Notes under the pieces: model-generated | What the model saw: the letters and a program-made list of their open reading frames with translations, nothing else | Database searches by the model: none | What the model was told of the DNA's origin: nothing | Translations under genes and position numbers: made by a program | Shown: piece after piece, positions 21,083 through 34,660 of the stretch | How positions within the stretch are numbered: the stretch's first letter is position 1 | Layout: the number at the start of each line of letters is the position of its first letter | Origin: Lunularia cruciata | Taxonomy: Eukaryota > Streptophyta > Marchantiopsida > Lunulariales > Lunulariaceae | NCBI GenBank assembly: GCA_948567375.1 | Contig: OX419759.1 | Location: 28,063,493 to 28,127,492, forward strand | Direction: 5' to 3' | DNA: 64,000 nucleotides

Positions 21083-22910
21083 TTGCACCGGGATTTGATT
21101 GTGATAGATTTTGAGATAATCCATGAGATGATGGTCAAGGAGATGAATAGTGGGGATTTGAGAAGGAATCCTTATACTTGGACTAAGAACATCCTTGGCC
21201 TAAATTCAAGCCCATCCAAGGCAATGATGATTCATACCAAATTCTTTGACAAGAAGTTGATATTAGAAATCAAATCATGCAACCAAAACAATGGTTGGCT
21301 GGTTCTCAATTATAAGGATCTGGCTTGAAGTGCAATAGTCAAAGCTATTATGAAGTTCTCTAGTCACAACTTACTACTGAATAGTCAGGTGGTTTTCTTC
21401 CACAAGATTTACAAGAGGAACTTGTGAATTGGGCACACATATTCTATCTACAAGTCCAAACCCTTCAACAAGATTTCTTGGACAAAGAAAGAGCTACATA
21501 CCTTGCTCCCTTCATGATCCATTTCTTCATGGGTCTCAATTTGTTGAAGGAGGAAGAACAGAGGATGTTCCTTGGCCACTCCCTTCCCATATAGAACTTT
21601 GCTTGCCAACTTGAGTGGAGGTCAATGATCAAGAAATATCAAGAAGCGGATATAGAATTCACTACACAAGCAACTTTTTACATGTAGTGGAAGAAGTAGT
21701 GGGGCCCAAACCAAAAGACAAGCATGCTCTTTCTCCTGTCTAGACCAATACTCCAGCCATGAAGAAAGTAAAGGAGAACATTCCAATTATCAAAGTAACT
21801 TCAAATGAGGACAAAGAAGCAACTTTGGAGGAAGACAAAAAAGAAGAAGAGCAATATAAGGATGATAGATCTACTCCCCATCCAAAACCCTCTATGATTG
21901 AAGAAGATAGGAAAGAATACAAAGGAGTGCATAAGGGCACCTCAAATACATTACCCAAATCCCTCAACCCCACTTCTCAATCTCCATCCTTGAGAAAGAA
22001 AGTCACATAACTAGACGAGGAGATGGAATTTTGGTCCAAAGTTCAAGAAGACATTTGGCACAAAGAGAAGGAGGAGCAAATGAAGAGGGGGCAATAGTGA
22101 GGATCAAGAACCCATAGAAGAAGAAGTGGAGTCCTAATTCCAAAGGAGAAGGGAGATGAAGAAGAGGTAAGCCAACCCACCACTAGCTAAATTTTGTAGG
22201 AGGCCTACTTCATGATACATTTGATGGGGGCAATTCTTCAATTGATGGAACTCCTACATCCGCAATACCAAAAGAAGTGTCTAGAAATTGTGGATTATAT
22301 CACCTTTGTGCAAATTATGCACAAGGAGCTATACACCAAGAAGACAAGGGAGGACAAGCTCCAAAAGGAATTCAACAAGGCTTGAGAGAGATTCAAGGAA
22401 GAGGCAAAGAAGGTCAACTTCTTGATACAAGAGGTTTTTGAGGCAAGGAAGTAGAATGCCTTTCTTGTTTTTTCATAGCAAGAGCATGAGAAAGAATTGG
22501 GGCTAATGAAGCTAAAATTAGGGAAGCTATGGATGGAGGAGAAGGAAATGCAGCTCACCTACAAAGATCACCTACAAGCTAGAGATGAGGAAGTGGAGAG
22601 CCTTCAACATGAGATGAAAAATGCCAAGATTAGGCATACCACCCTAGATCTCTAAATGACCAAGTATAGAAAGTGGTGGCCTTGCTAGAGACTCAAGCAA
22701 AGGATATGGCATTGACCAAAGAGAAGGAGAAGGACCTAAAGCCAAAGCACCAAGATTTTTGAGATAAATTTCAAAAGAAGTGCTTGCACTTGGAAGAAAA
22801 GAAGAAAGAGTGTATTCAAAAAGTGGAAGAAGTTTGGACCTAATTTGTGGAGCTGCTTTAGGAACAAACCAAAGGAAGGGCAACAAAGACCAAGATTCAC
22901 AAACTCAAGC
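21083..22910 (+). pseudogene. Decayed Lys/Glu-rich coiled-coil gene, family unknown
   Basis: Plus-strand translation gives a globular piece at 21083-21328 (81 codons), then a broken region, then a charged Lys/Glu stretch at 21759-22010. A long coiled-coil region of E/K/Q/L heptad character follows to about 22900. At least six stops or frame changes separate the pieces, so it is not functional. Charge and coiled-coil content suggest a structural or gag-like protein. I do not recognise a domain and assign no function. It may be part of a retroelement, since its surroundings are all transposon remains. Confidence 0.45.
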
Positions 22911-25900
22911 CATCATGTGACCATAGTGTTAGACTATCTTAGTCTTAATACATAAAAGCTAGTAGCTACTTGCAAGAATTCCAAACCCACCCTCCTAGAA
23001 GAAGCGTTTTAGAAAGAAAACCAAAGACTTTGGTCCAACATGAATTTTTGGGATGAATGACCTTTGGTCTTATGCCACTTTCCCGGCCAAGTAGCACTTT
23101 GGTGTTATAGCTTGGGAAGGACATTTATGATTCAAATGCATACTTTAGGGAAGAACTAACACCTTCTCCTTATAATTGTCAAAAGTTTAATTAGGTAGTT
23201 ATAGTAGAATAAGATAGAAATTAAGACCATAATTGGTGATAGTAGAGTAGTTAGGTTTAGTGAAGAACCTGCTCAACCATCAAAGACCCTTTGGAGCAAA
23301 GTGGAGTAGCAATAGGAACTTTTATATAAGGCTTCACCTGATAATTTTAGAGTCCACTTCTCCATGCAATTTTGTATATAATCCATAGTCAAGTCTGATA
23401 AATTTGTATTCACTTAGTGTCTAGCTCCCAATGGCCTACACAAGTAGTAGTGCAAATCTTACAATAGGAGTTTGATTGTTTGAATCTTATGGAGAGGTTG
23501 GAAATTAGATTCTAAAGGTGTAGAATAGGATTATGATTGATTGAATTAGTCCTAAGCACCACAAGTAAAAAGATTAAAAAAATCAAGGACATTCAATTGC
23601 TAGAAAGACTCCTTTTTTGGTATGCTTATTGGGAAGGGTAGTACATGTCATCAAGGTTGAAAGCTTTGGGCAAAGTGAACCATCACCTTCAAGCTACCTT
23701 TGGTTACAACAATTTTTTAGGATTGCCATAGTGGGCTCCTTTACCCATGTATTGGGAGTGCTTTTGGCCCAAGAGGTTAAACAACAAACAATAAACAAAT
23801 TGCACATTATGACACTTTCCTTTCACTTTTAATCATTTTTGAACTGTGTCCTCAAGGGATAGACTTGTTCTTAATATTTTAATATTATTATATTGACATT
23901 AGGTTGTTACAAGGTTACTTTTCTCTTCTTCTTTGAACCTTTTTTCTCTATATTGGTTGATTGTAAATGGTAGTGAAGATTCACTTTATTTAGACCTAAA
24001 AATAATATTTCATTATACTTATTAATATAACTATTCTTTCTTGTAGTATAATTTTTGAGGATGCAGTCAGAGAAGAATAGTTGTGGATCTAAGCTTGGGA
24101 TCAACCAATACCTTTACTTGCCTATTCTTTTTACTTTTAAAAATAGAATAAATATAAATATGAATATAGATATTTATTTATTTATTTATTTTGATATACC
24201 TTTTTATGCCATCTAGACTAAGAAGTCTATTAGGTTGATCTTTCTCTCACTTTCTTCTTAGTCTTCCAACTTAAGGCCAATGTCTCTCTCTTTTCTTTAC
24301 ATGTATCTTTTATCTTCTCTTTAAGTATATTGTAAAGTCCTCCTTTCTTCTTCGTTTCTCTTCTCCTCTTCTTTCTCCTCCTTTTAGGTGCACTATTCAT
24401 TTAATCTTTTCTTTTGACTAAACTATTAGAATTCACTTTGGTCTGGTTTATTAGTCTTCACTCTTGGGCCAATTTATTAGTCCTTTTGTTAGACTGATAT
24501 CTCTATTGTCCCTCCAGGCAGGTCAAATTTCCTCCCTCAAACAAATCTTGTGATCCTCTCTTTGAATTCTCTAACTTCCACAAACTCTTGAGTCCTCCCT
24601 TTGGACACATCTATTAGTCCTTACTCTTAGACTTCCATTCTTTCCTTGTTTTAGTTATATTATTTATCTTCCCTTTTCATCTTAATCCTCCCTATAGAGT
24701 GATAACTCACTTCAACAATTAGGAAAATCTCTTGCTCTTCTTCTGTAAATCCATTACCACTCTTTGAGTCATGTACCTCTCCTTACATCCATGTTGACAT
24801 ATTTATCCTTTTTCTTAGTCCTCCAGTTGGGTAGATTTTTAGCTCCTATTTTACCAAGTCTCAAAAAGAGAGCATACCTACCTTTTTAATAAATTGAACA
24901 TTTGAAGTGCAATAATAATCATATTTTATACACTTAAAATATTATCTCTGTGACTAGCCTTAAATATTAGCATATCTCCAATATATATTGATCTTGAAAA
25001 AGAATTGGATTCAAAGTTAATAGACTAGACTGATCTATTAAATGTCAAGATAACAAATATGAGTGATCTAAACTTGAAATAATTGTCAAGAATTTTAATT
25101 AAGTAACACAAGATCAACTCATGGTATCAAATTGAAATCACCAATTAGCATCTCACAACCTAGTTATGTTTCATTTCACTAAGGATCATATCTAATACCC
25201 TTCATCCAATAGAGATTGTGAACTCCACCATCACAATGAAGATAGATAATTGTGACCTAATTTCTAAATACAAGATTGACTTCATTCCATCTAGAAACTT
25301 TTCATTGAACTTCTCCTTCTCAAGAAGCACATGATCTAGAGAATTATATCAACCAACAATCATTTTTACTGCTAGTCCAAAGCTTTACTCTCAATGATTC
25401 ATTTGAATAGCTATAAAAAGTTCAAAGTGATGTAATCTCCATAGAACTACAAAACCCTTACTTAAGGATAGATTATGGTTGATTATGATCAGCTCTTTAA
25501 ATTACATGATGTAAGGAATGATTTATATGAAGCCATGTATTTCTCATATCATCACCATAGCCAATAATGGAACTACTCAATCTAAATATATTTGTAGCCT
25601 AAAGTGTTTATTGTGGTCAAGAAACTAACTTATGAACAGATTTGTTAGATATAGATCCATGATATTGTGTATTATTATAGTAAAACTAAGAGTTTTTTAA
25701 CTACTATACAAGCATGTGATATATGCCAAAATTTATAGTTTAGCTTCTATGTCCATGAAGTTTGTAGACCAAGCTCTCTCTCTTATATTTTATCTCCAAA
25801 TTTCTTCACAAGTGAGTTTTATTTGCTCTTGACTTCTTTAATGTTTAGTAGTTGTATCTTTGTCTTATGGAGTTCCATATACTTAATACAATCTAACATA

Positions 25901-26092
25901 TAAGTCTTTCTACAAATTGGTGATAGAAATATCATGTAGAGAGCACTACTTACTTTGGATATTGGTTTGTATATTGCATTGCTTGTTTAGCATGATTAGG
26001 TTATTAGAATCTACTTTTGACAAAGACTTCACATGAGAAAGAGACACCTCAATTGAATTCTTATATTGTGGACCTTGATATCTCACTATAGC
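22911..26092. other. Gene-free AT-rich stretch with a pyrimidine-rich tract
   Basis: No coding sequence could be supported. Between about 24230 and 24880 the plus strand is strongly pyrimidine-rich (many CTT, TCT and CCT runs with repeated GTCCTCC-like words). The rest is AT-rich. Confidence 0.6.
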
Positions 26093-26097
26093 TTGGG

Positions 26098-26649
26098 TGT
26101 AATACCATTAGCTAGACATATTATCTAGAGGTGGAAATTATCTTGGTATATCTAGAAGGTTGTTATATATGATGGTCTAAGTAGATAAGATAGAGGTGTC
26201 ACCAAAAGAGTACTTCCATTAATAGGGCAGAGACCAAATACACCCTAAAAACTTTAGAGCTAAACAGATAGATTAGGGCTAAAAAATCTCTTATCTCTCC
26301 TTATGTTTTTCTCATTGAGAGCTTTCCCATAATACCTCACCCGTGCTATTTTGAGCTTCCTACAAGAATATTTCCCAAATATTCCATTAAGTCAAACTTG
26401 TTTGACTAACCAGATAGGACAAGAATTGACATGTCACCCATCCATGCAACTAATCTAAAGGTGAAGCTTGCTTACATGGCACAAATTCATGTATTTGATC
26501 TAAGGGTAGAGCTTCCTTTTAGGGGGATCTTCTTTGTTATATAATAAAGACAAGGTGCTCCTTTGGGGCATTGGAGTATTGAAGGCTAAAGCTTTGTGTT
26601 TAATCTCTTGTGTTTCTCTTGGGGGTTCTCATGTCCTAAGAACATTACA
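26098..26649 (+). repeat. Diverged solo LTR (552 bp) with target duplication TTGGG
   Basis: Starts TGTAATACCATTAGC and ends GAACATTACA. TTGGG occurs at 26093-26097 and 26650-26654. It is the same LTR family as 19624-20353 but shorter and more diverged, so an older insertion or a sub-family. Confidence 0.9.
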
Positions 26650-26654
26650 TTGGG

Positions 26655-28030
26655 TCATGTCTTATCTAATGATATAATCATTGTCTCTTCTTGGAGTTGG
26701 AATATAACTTATGATGCCTTTTGAATTTGATGCATATTCATCTACATAGTGCAAGTATCTCACTTGTAGTTCCTTTAGATTAAGTATTGTAATTCAAATA
26801 TCAAATTAGTTTGATTTTTAAGCAAGTCAATCAAGATGAAACTTTGATGATTATTATGGTAGTGCAACATGGACTAAGAAGGTGGAGAACTAAACTTCAT
26901 GACATTCTTCCAAGGCGAAAACTCCAAGACTAACGCCATTGTTCACTAGCGAATTAAATGAGAGAGATTATTGTAAGCAAAAGGATTATTATAACCTCCA
27001 TATTTCTAGTTTATATATTTGTGAAATTATGACACTATATAAAAGTTATTAATTATTACTAGAGAAACTCAATTTATTACACCAAAAGTCATCTAAAGTC
27101 AAAATTCAAAGTGAATATTCAAACTCATACAAATAATCTCCATAAGAAATTAGTTTTAACTTGGCCCAACACTAGGCCCAAGATCTTTCCATATGGGTTA
27201 TCCTTGGACTATACAAAAATTCACACCAAAAAGGCTTGTAAATGTAGACCTTTTTTGTGTCAAAACTAGATATCTAAGAATAATACAAAGTAAATACACA
27301 AACATCACTATTTTAGGCTCATCTAAAATAAGACCAACTATATCTTGACTATGACTATCTCTAGCTAATCACAATCATGGTTAATTAGAAATTTAGTTAA
27401 AATTTATATAAACCATATCTTCCAATTATTTGCAATACCAAACTAAAGATCATAATAGAGCAAACATATACCAATGTATGTTATAGATCTATTTCCCAAT
27501 TTTTTTTTATCAAGATATCTCTCCAACCACCACAAAGCTTGTTTGCTCATTTATGAGATCTAATAATCTATTTATGAAATCAACAATTTTCTTATAAGCT
27601 ATTTTGTTTTAGCAAAGCAGAGCAGTTTTCAATGAAGAGCTTTACATACATATTACTTAATTTGAGAAGAATCCAAAACTCTTTCCAATCTATGCATTGA
27701 GGCAAGGTTGTATATGTATAGTGAAAGTACTTAATTGAAATTTTCATAACCAAATGTTATATATCATTTCCAAATAGCCAACTCAATATTGTGTAAGTTG
27801 CTATCACACAAGGAAAGAAGATAATTTAAGAATTGTAATACTAGGAACTAAAGAAAGAACTAAAGAATGGGAGAATAGATGCAATGACTAATGAAATAAA
27901 AAGGTTCACATCTTATTCAAGAGATGAAGATCTGTGCATCATGCATTTTAACCAAGAACATCTTAATATGTTTCTTGGATGAGGAGTGTATGCTGCAACT
28001 AGGAAGAGAAAAAAGTGACCTTGTTGAGAA
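26655..28030. other. Gene-free AT-rich stretch
   Basis: No open frame of note, no motif and no obvious repeat was seen here. Confidence 0.5.
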
Positions 28031-28034
28031 CATA

Positions 28035-30798
28035 AAGGATAGGGAGACCTCATCAAGCCATACAAGAGAGAGAAAAAAATGGAGCTAGGCTCCAGTAGAG
28101 TCTATGTGAGAAATGTGCCCTACCGCACCTACAATATCCAGGCTATGCAAGTCGTATGGTCTACAAACAACTAGAGCATCCAAAGAAGCATCAACTAGTG
28201 TGATTTCTCTCCCATGGATTGCACTAGCCATTGCACTCTATAGAGCAATGGACACATGTTGCCTAAAATATGCTACAAATTATGAGAGTGAGAGGGGTAC
28301 CCCTAGTGTCTAACTTGATATGCTCTCATGCACTCCTTGACAAATGTGTAAAATGTTGTGTCCATCACTCCATATAACTCCAAGGCTAGAGGAACAAAGA
28401 GGTGACCTCCCTACATGCCCGGATACTTGGAGACCTTACGACTTGATGATGCACTTGCCGCCTATCCAATGGGATGGGTAACCACTCCCTCCAAAATTGT
28501 ATCCCATGTAGGGTCCATAACCACAACATCCGTTACTATCACCTAATCATCTTGGACATATATAAGTATGCCTTAATACGTGTCATTTGCAAAGTATATG
28601 AATGCTCCTTCCAAGCCAAGTATCCACTCTCTCATGCTATAAGAAACACTATGTCCCTAATAGCATCATGAGTAGCTATCCTTTGTCCTCCAAAAGGACA
28701 CCATGTCATTTGGATAGCTGCTGCATCTAATGTAGAACCACACTCACAAGTGAGTAATGAAGATGCAAATGAGTGGACCAAACCTAAGCAAAACCTCATT
28801 CTTGTAGAGAAAGTAGTTGGTGCAAGTCAAAATGCCTTAATGCATAGTCAAGCTAGGATCCAAGAGCTTGCACCATTGCCAAAGCAAGAGTAGAGACGTG
28901 TTCTAGTAGCATGAGGAATGGACCAGTCAACTAAGAGAGAATGTAGCATATGCTCACATTGTTGCTCCATCAAGGAAGACTATAAACCTTTAGTCCAAGC
29001 TGATGATAGTGAAGCTAAAGATGGAAAGTCCTCTCATGCTTGTGGCAATAGACTATCTCTTGTTAGCGGCAATAACATTTGGAGAGAATAGGACCCCTCC
29101 TTTGCCTCTGCCACAAAAGTCTCCAAAACCGGCCGATCAACAATGACAAAATGAGAGGAAAGTAGGGGTGTTGATAGAGCCCAACTACCTAAAAATGATA
29201 TTGGTGCAATCTTTTCCATAGATAGCAAGCCAACCCCTCCACAAAAGATTAGAAATGCTATTTATTTATATGCCAAATCCCTTGTCACATACTCAAAAGT
29301 CTATGGTCTAATAATATCACCAAAGGCTCCCATAATCCTCTTATCAAAGGCTCTCAAACATGATAGGAAGGATGAGGAAGGGATTATGCATATGAGGTAA
29401 GTCAGTTGACTAGCAATACTAGAGGAGAGTATACTAAATGCCACATGCAGATCTCCTAGTAATGGAAGGTCATCCACATGGAGAACATACTCTACAAGGG
29501 CTATATTTAAGAAGCATGTGACAACATCATCGGATCCTATTGGCACTCCAAGTACATGCCTATCTATAGATGTGATACATCCATCTAGAAGCTCAAGGTG
29601 GGGAGGGATACCTTAAGGGACCATGTCCTACACTTTGACACCTTGATTCTAAAGCCTACCAGATGTAGCTCGGTAGTCAAGTGGTCAAAGGCCTACCTCA
29701 TCTGATCTACAAGGCCCATGATGTGTGTATCATCTACCAAGGAGGGAAATACACAACTGACATGGTCAAAGTAATAAATAGGAGAGCTCTAAAGTGAGCC
29801 ATGGAAAATAAGGGTCCTCCTAAAGGATCTCTCTAACATGGACCAATAGTTGACTCCAAAATGGTGAGTCCTGTAACACCCATTTGTGCATGTGTGTGGT
29901 ATTGTGATATTTAGCTTGGTATTACAAGTACTTAAGAGATATTATTTATATAAAGATAAAGGATGGTTCTATATTAGTCATGGTTAGCTAAAGTTAGTCA
30001 TATCTAAGATAGAGGGGACCTTATTTTAGAGGAAGTAGAAAAGATGGGCACCACTATTTTGGACTTTAGTGTGTTGACTTGGTATTATTCCTAGGTGTTT
30101 GGCTTTGAGGAAAGAGTTGAGAATTCTTGGGCCCGCAAGCCTTTTTGTTTTGGATTCTTCTTTAGTCCAAGGATAGCCCATGTGAAGGAATCCTTGACTA
30201 AGTGGTTGGGTCAAGATAAGACCACATGCTTACGGGAATATGCCCATGTGAATGGATATTCCTTTCTACTTTTTGTCTTTACTTGACTTTTAGTCTAGTA
30301 ACTTGAGTTACTACGGTAATTAGTAACTTTGGTACGTAACTATTTCACAAGTATATAAACAAGGGGTGAGGAGGTACTCATCATCTTTTCATTTGAAACT
30401 ATCTCTCTCTCATTGAGTTCTCTAGTAAGCAATGTCTTGAGTCTTGGAGTGTTAGCCTTGGAGGAGTATGATGGAGTTTGGGTTCCTTACCTTCTTAGTC
30501 CATGGTGCGCTACCATAATAGCCATCAGAGGTTCATCATGAGTGAGAGACATGCCGGCTCACAGTCCCTCCTATGAACCACCGTGATGGTAGTAAAGGGA
30601 AGCAAGAGAGCCATAAAAAGACCACACAAAAGGAATAAGACTTGCCAAGGATCCACCAACCTGCCTAAGCTTTCTAAAGATGGATACTCATGAGATGGTG
30701 TTAAAAGCGTTCTTAACATCCACCTGTAGAATGATCAACTCTGGATGGATATCTAGGAGTGCCCTAATACCTAGAGATATAGCCTCACATCCTCTAGT
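28035..30798 (-). mobile_element. Non-LTR retrotransposon fragment A (R2-like layout), interrupted
   Basis: Minus-strand remains of a LINE: RT palm and later (29301-29870, continued at 30564-30798), a zinc-binding C-terminal region (about 28650-28800) and a C-terminal nuclease-like domain (28100-28670). The RT active-site box reads V-D-D-T-H here, so the catalytic Asp pair is kept in this copy. A 691-bp LTR insertion splits the RT at 29872-30563. The 5' end is truncated at about 30798, relative to fragment B. Stops and frameshifts make it inactive. Confidence 0.75.
29872..30563. repeat. Solo LTR-like insertion inside fragment A
   Basis: A 692-bp block beginning TGTAACACCC and ending GGCTCACA interrupts sequence that is continuous in fragment B at about 33175. 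GTCC (or AGTCC, sharing one base) is duplicated at 29867-29871 and 30563-30567. TG...CA ends and a short target duplication fit a solo LTR; the family is unlike the others here and its orientation is undetermined. Confidence 0.75.
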
Positions 30799-31340
30799 GA
30801 TTCAGTTTCATGATGAACCTTGAACATTATTATGGAATGAGAATTGTATATTACAACCAAGAACGGTGATTCATTTCTTAGTTGTTGTGAATGGTTGATT
30901 CTCTAGGAATTACAAATCTAAAAGGTGACTGTGAAGTTATAAACTATTTGAGGGACTATGACTATGAACTATCTAAGTCTAAGAACTTAGATAGCTCCTT
31001 ACTATCTTGTCGTGGTCAAATCATCAATATTTAGGACCGCTCAAGCACCTACTTTAACTTTGTTTGCTTGATTGCCTTATTCCAAGATCCCTCAAGTTTT
31101 TGGTATAATTCCTTGCATGCTTAGGCACCTACTTTAATCTTGTTTGATTGATTTCCTTGTTCTAGGATCCCACATGTCTTTGAAATAATTCCTCATACCG
31201 AGAGCGTAAGCCTTTGGCTTTTTAGATTCTAGAACACCCTCACTCAGATGCTATAGACATCCTTGTCTTGTGAGGTGAGAAATACTAGGGTGGATGATTG
31301 GGATGAGAAATGGATGACCGTGTAGAAAAAAAAGAAGGAT
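30799..31340. repeat. Spacer with an imperfect 80-bp tandem repeat
   Basis: Two imperfect 80-bp units lie at 31043-31122 and 31123-31202 (each starting A-R-GCACCTACTTTAA). No coding sequence is seen in the spacer. Confidence 0.65.
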
Positions 31341-31344
31341 GGGA

Positions 31345-34300
31345 AGAGGAAGGACCATCAAGCCATACAAGGGAGAGATGAAAAAGGTAAAATGGAGTTA
31401 GGCCCCAATAGAGTCTATATGAGAAATCTGCCCCATTGCAACTAAGATATCCAAGCTATGCAAGTCATGTTGTCTACAAACAACTGGAGCATTCAAAGAA
31501 GCATCACCTAGTGTGATTGCTCTCCTATGGATTGCACCAGCCACTGCCTTCAGTAGAGCAATAGACACATGTTGTCTAAAATATGCTACAAAGTATGAGA
31601 GTGAGAGTCGTAACCCTTGGCGCCTAACTTGATAAGCTCTTGTGCACTCCTTGACAAATGTGTCAAATGTTGTGTCCATCACTCCATATAACTCCAAGGC
31701 TAGAGGAACAAAGAGGTGACCTTGCTGCATGCCCCTATACTTGGAGACCTTACGACCTACTACTGAACTTGCTGCCCATCTAGGGAGATGGGTAATCTCT
31801 CCCTCCAAACTTCTATCTTGCATAGGATCTATAACCACGACATCTGCTACTATCACCTGATCATCTCAGACCAAGTATAAGTCTGCCCTAACATGTATTG
31901 TTTGCAAAGCATATGAATGCTCCTTCCAAGCCAAATATCCACTCTCTTGTGCCATAGAAAAACTATGTTCCTAATAGCATCATGGGTAGCTATCCTATCT
32001 CCTCCAAAAGGACATCGTGTCATATGGACCATTACTACATCTAGTGCAGAACCACACTCACAAGTGACTAATGAAGATGCAGATGGGTGGACCAAACCTA
32101 GGCAAAACCTCATTGTTGTAGAGAAAGTAGATAGTGCAAGTCAAAATGCCCTAATGCACGGTTGAGCTAGGATCTAAGGGTTTGCACTCTTGCCAGAGCA
32201 AGAGCAAGGACATGCTCTAGTAGCTTGAAGAATGGATGAGTCAACTAAGAGAGAATGTAGCATATGCTCAGATTGTCACTCTATCAAGGAAGATTGTAAA
32301 CCTCTAGTCCAAGCTGATGATAGTAAAGCAAAAGATGGAAAGTCCTCTCATGCCCATGGGAATAGAATATCTCTCATCTGCCACAATAACATCTAGAGAG
32401 AAAAGAATCCTCCTTCCACCTTTGTCACATAAGTCTTCAAAATTGGCCTATCAACAACCACAAAACAAGAGGAAAGTAGGGATGCCAAGAGAGCCCAACT
32501 ACTCAAGAATGCTATAGGTGTAATCTCCTCCATAAATAGCAAGCCAACCCCTCCACAAAAGATTGGCATAACAGTCTATCTATGTGCCAAATCCCATGTC
32601 ACACACTCAAAAGTCCATGGTCTAATATTATCACCAAAGACTTCCATAATCCTCCTATCAAGGGCTCTCAAACGTGATAGGAAGGATAAGGAAGGAGGAA
32701 CTGTATGGATGAGGTAGGATGGTCAATGAGCAATACTAGAAGAGAGTATACCAAAGGCCACCTATGGATCTCCTAATAATAGAAGGTCATCCACATGGAG
32801 AACATCCTCTACAAGAGTAGCGTTTAAGAAGCATGTGACAAAATCCTTGGATCCTATTGGCATTCTGAGAACACTTAGTTCATTTGTAGATGTGATACAC
32901 CCTTTTGGAAGCTCAAGGTGGGGAGGAATACCTAAAGTGGACCATGTCATACACTTTGACACCTTTATTCTCAAGTCTACTAGATGTAGCTTGGTAGTCA
33001 AGTGGTCAAAGGCTTGCCTAATCTGATCTACAAGCCCCACAATGTGTGTATTATCTACCAAGGAGGGAAATATACAACTTAGCATGGCCAAAGTAGTAGA
33101 TACGAGAGCTCTAAAGTGAGCCATGGCAAATAAAGGTCCCCCTAAAGGATCACTATGATGTGTACCCATAGTTGACTCCAAGACAATGACTCTCTCCTAC
33201 GAACCACCATGTTGGTAGTAAAGGGAAGCAAGAGAGCCATAAAAAGACCACACAAAAGGAATAAGACTTGCCAAGGATCCACCAGCCTCCCTAAGCTCTC
33301 TAAAGATGGATGCTTGTGAGATGCTATTAAAAGTGTTCTCAACATCCACCTATAGGATGACCCACTCTAGATGGATATCTAGGAGTGCCCTTATGCTTAG
33401 AGATAAAACCTCACATCTTCTAGGTGTAGCTACTCCAAACTCATGTGGATTGAAGTGTTGTCGAAAGTGAGAACAATGCTGAAGGACAATGGTACGATTG
33501 ACCAAATGCAAAAAGATCTCTCCAATAGCGATTGGTCTAATGCCTTCCGTATCCTTCTCCATCACAAGAAGTCAACTAGCACCTAACACCAAACTAACAT
33601 ACATAGGGATGTCTCCTCTTGCTATTGTTGCGGCCACCTAAAAAAACTCGGTAAAACTACTAGAAGGATTGTCTACCTAAAAGCAATCTCTAAGGTGCTC
33701 ATAAACCACCCCTAACAAACCTCTTGAAGAAAGGCAAGGGGCAATGCACAATGCTTGTTCAAAAAGCAACCTATCAAGATATAAAGGCTGCTCAGGATGA
33801 TAATCTAAGACCTATAGTGGTAGTCCCTCTATTGTTATAGGATGTAGTGAGCGCAGGGAAGAGATAGTCTCATTAGTAGGACTCATAGATAAAGGGTGTA
33901 GTGCTCATGCTGTTCTACTAAACTCTCCCACTTGACCCAATATCCTACACTGTTATAATTGAGTGGACTCTATGAGATCATGTGGTGAAACCTATCTCCT
34001 AAAATGTGAAGCCCTAACAGAATCCTCCCAAAAGGCCACCCAATCCCCCGCTTGAAATTGACGAAATCTAACAGCTACCTCTTCATGCCCCACATGTCCT
34101 CCTCTAATATAACAAAGACACCATCAAGGGAGTAAGAGGAATAGGAACCATGCTAACTTGTCCAGAGGATCACGTGCTAAATGATCAAGTGGTAGGCAAA
34201 AGACTATCTAACCTCATCATGGAGTGTGTGAGATAGCCTATGGAATAAATGTGGACATGGAAAACTTGTCTCAAATAACCCCAAAATGCAACCCGCTTGA

Positions 34301-34660
34301 GAAACTAACCACTCCCATAACTTGATCGGTATCCCTGGAATGGTCAATGACAGAATAAAAGAAGCATGTGTAATCTTGAGTCTCACTATTGTCAATGTGG
34401 TCAATTTCCTCACATGGGCATCCCAAGTGGTCCAACCATAGTCCTTGTGCATCCTTTGCACATGAGTCTTTACCCCTTGCGAGGTACAACATTGGTGACA
34501 CACCAAGCATGGTGGATCCCAAGCCACTCTAAGTGGCCCCACATGGGGAGGTGTAACCATGGCTAGCACAAAAATAATGATAGTAACACATGATGCTACT
34601 CTCCATATCTTGCTGGACCTGCAAAACCACAACCCCTCACATCCCAACTCACATAAGAAA
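31345..34660 (-). mobile_element. Non-LTR retrotransposon copy B, the longest of three (R2-like layout)
   Basis: Minus strand, N- to C-terminus: a C2H2 finger (34447-34509), a long spacer, RT finger/palm (33350-33565, G-I-R-P-I-A-I-G-E), the palm core with S-D-P-L-G-G-P-L-F-A (32762-33181), a CCHC-like region (31853-32113, C-E-C-G ... H-M-T-R-C) and a C-terminal nuclease-like domain (31398-31856). The order finger, RT, zinc knuckle, nuclease is that of R2/NeSL-type elements with a restriction-like endonuclease. In this copy the active-site box reads V-D-N, a lost Asp. Multiple frameshifts. No poly(A) tail is obvious at the 3' end. Confidence 0.75.
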
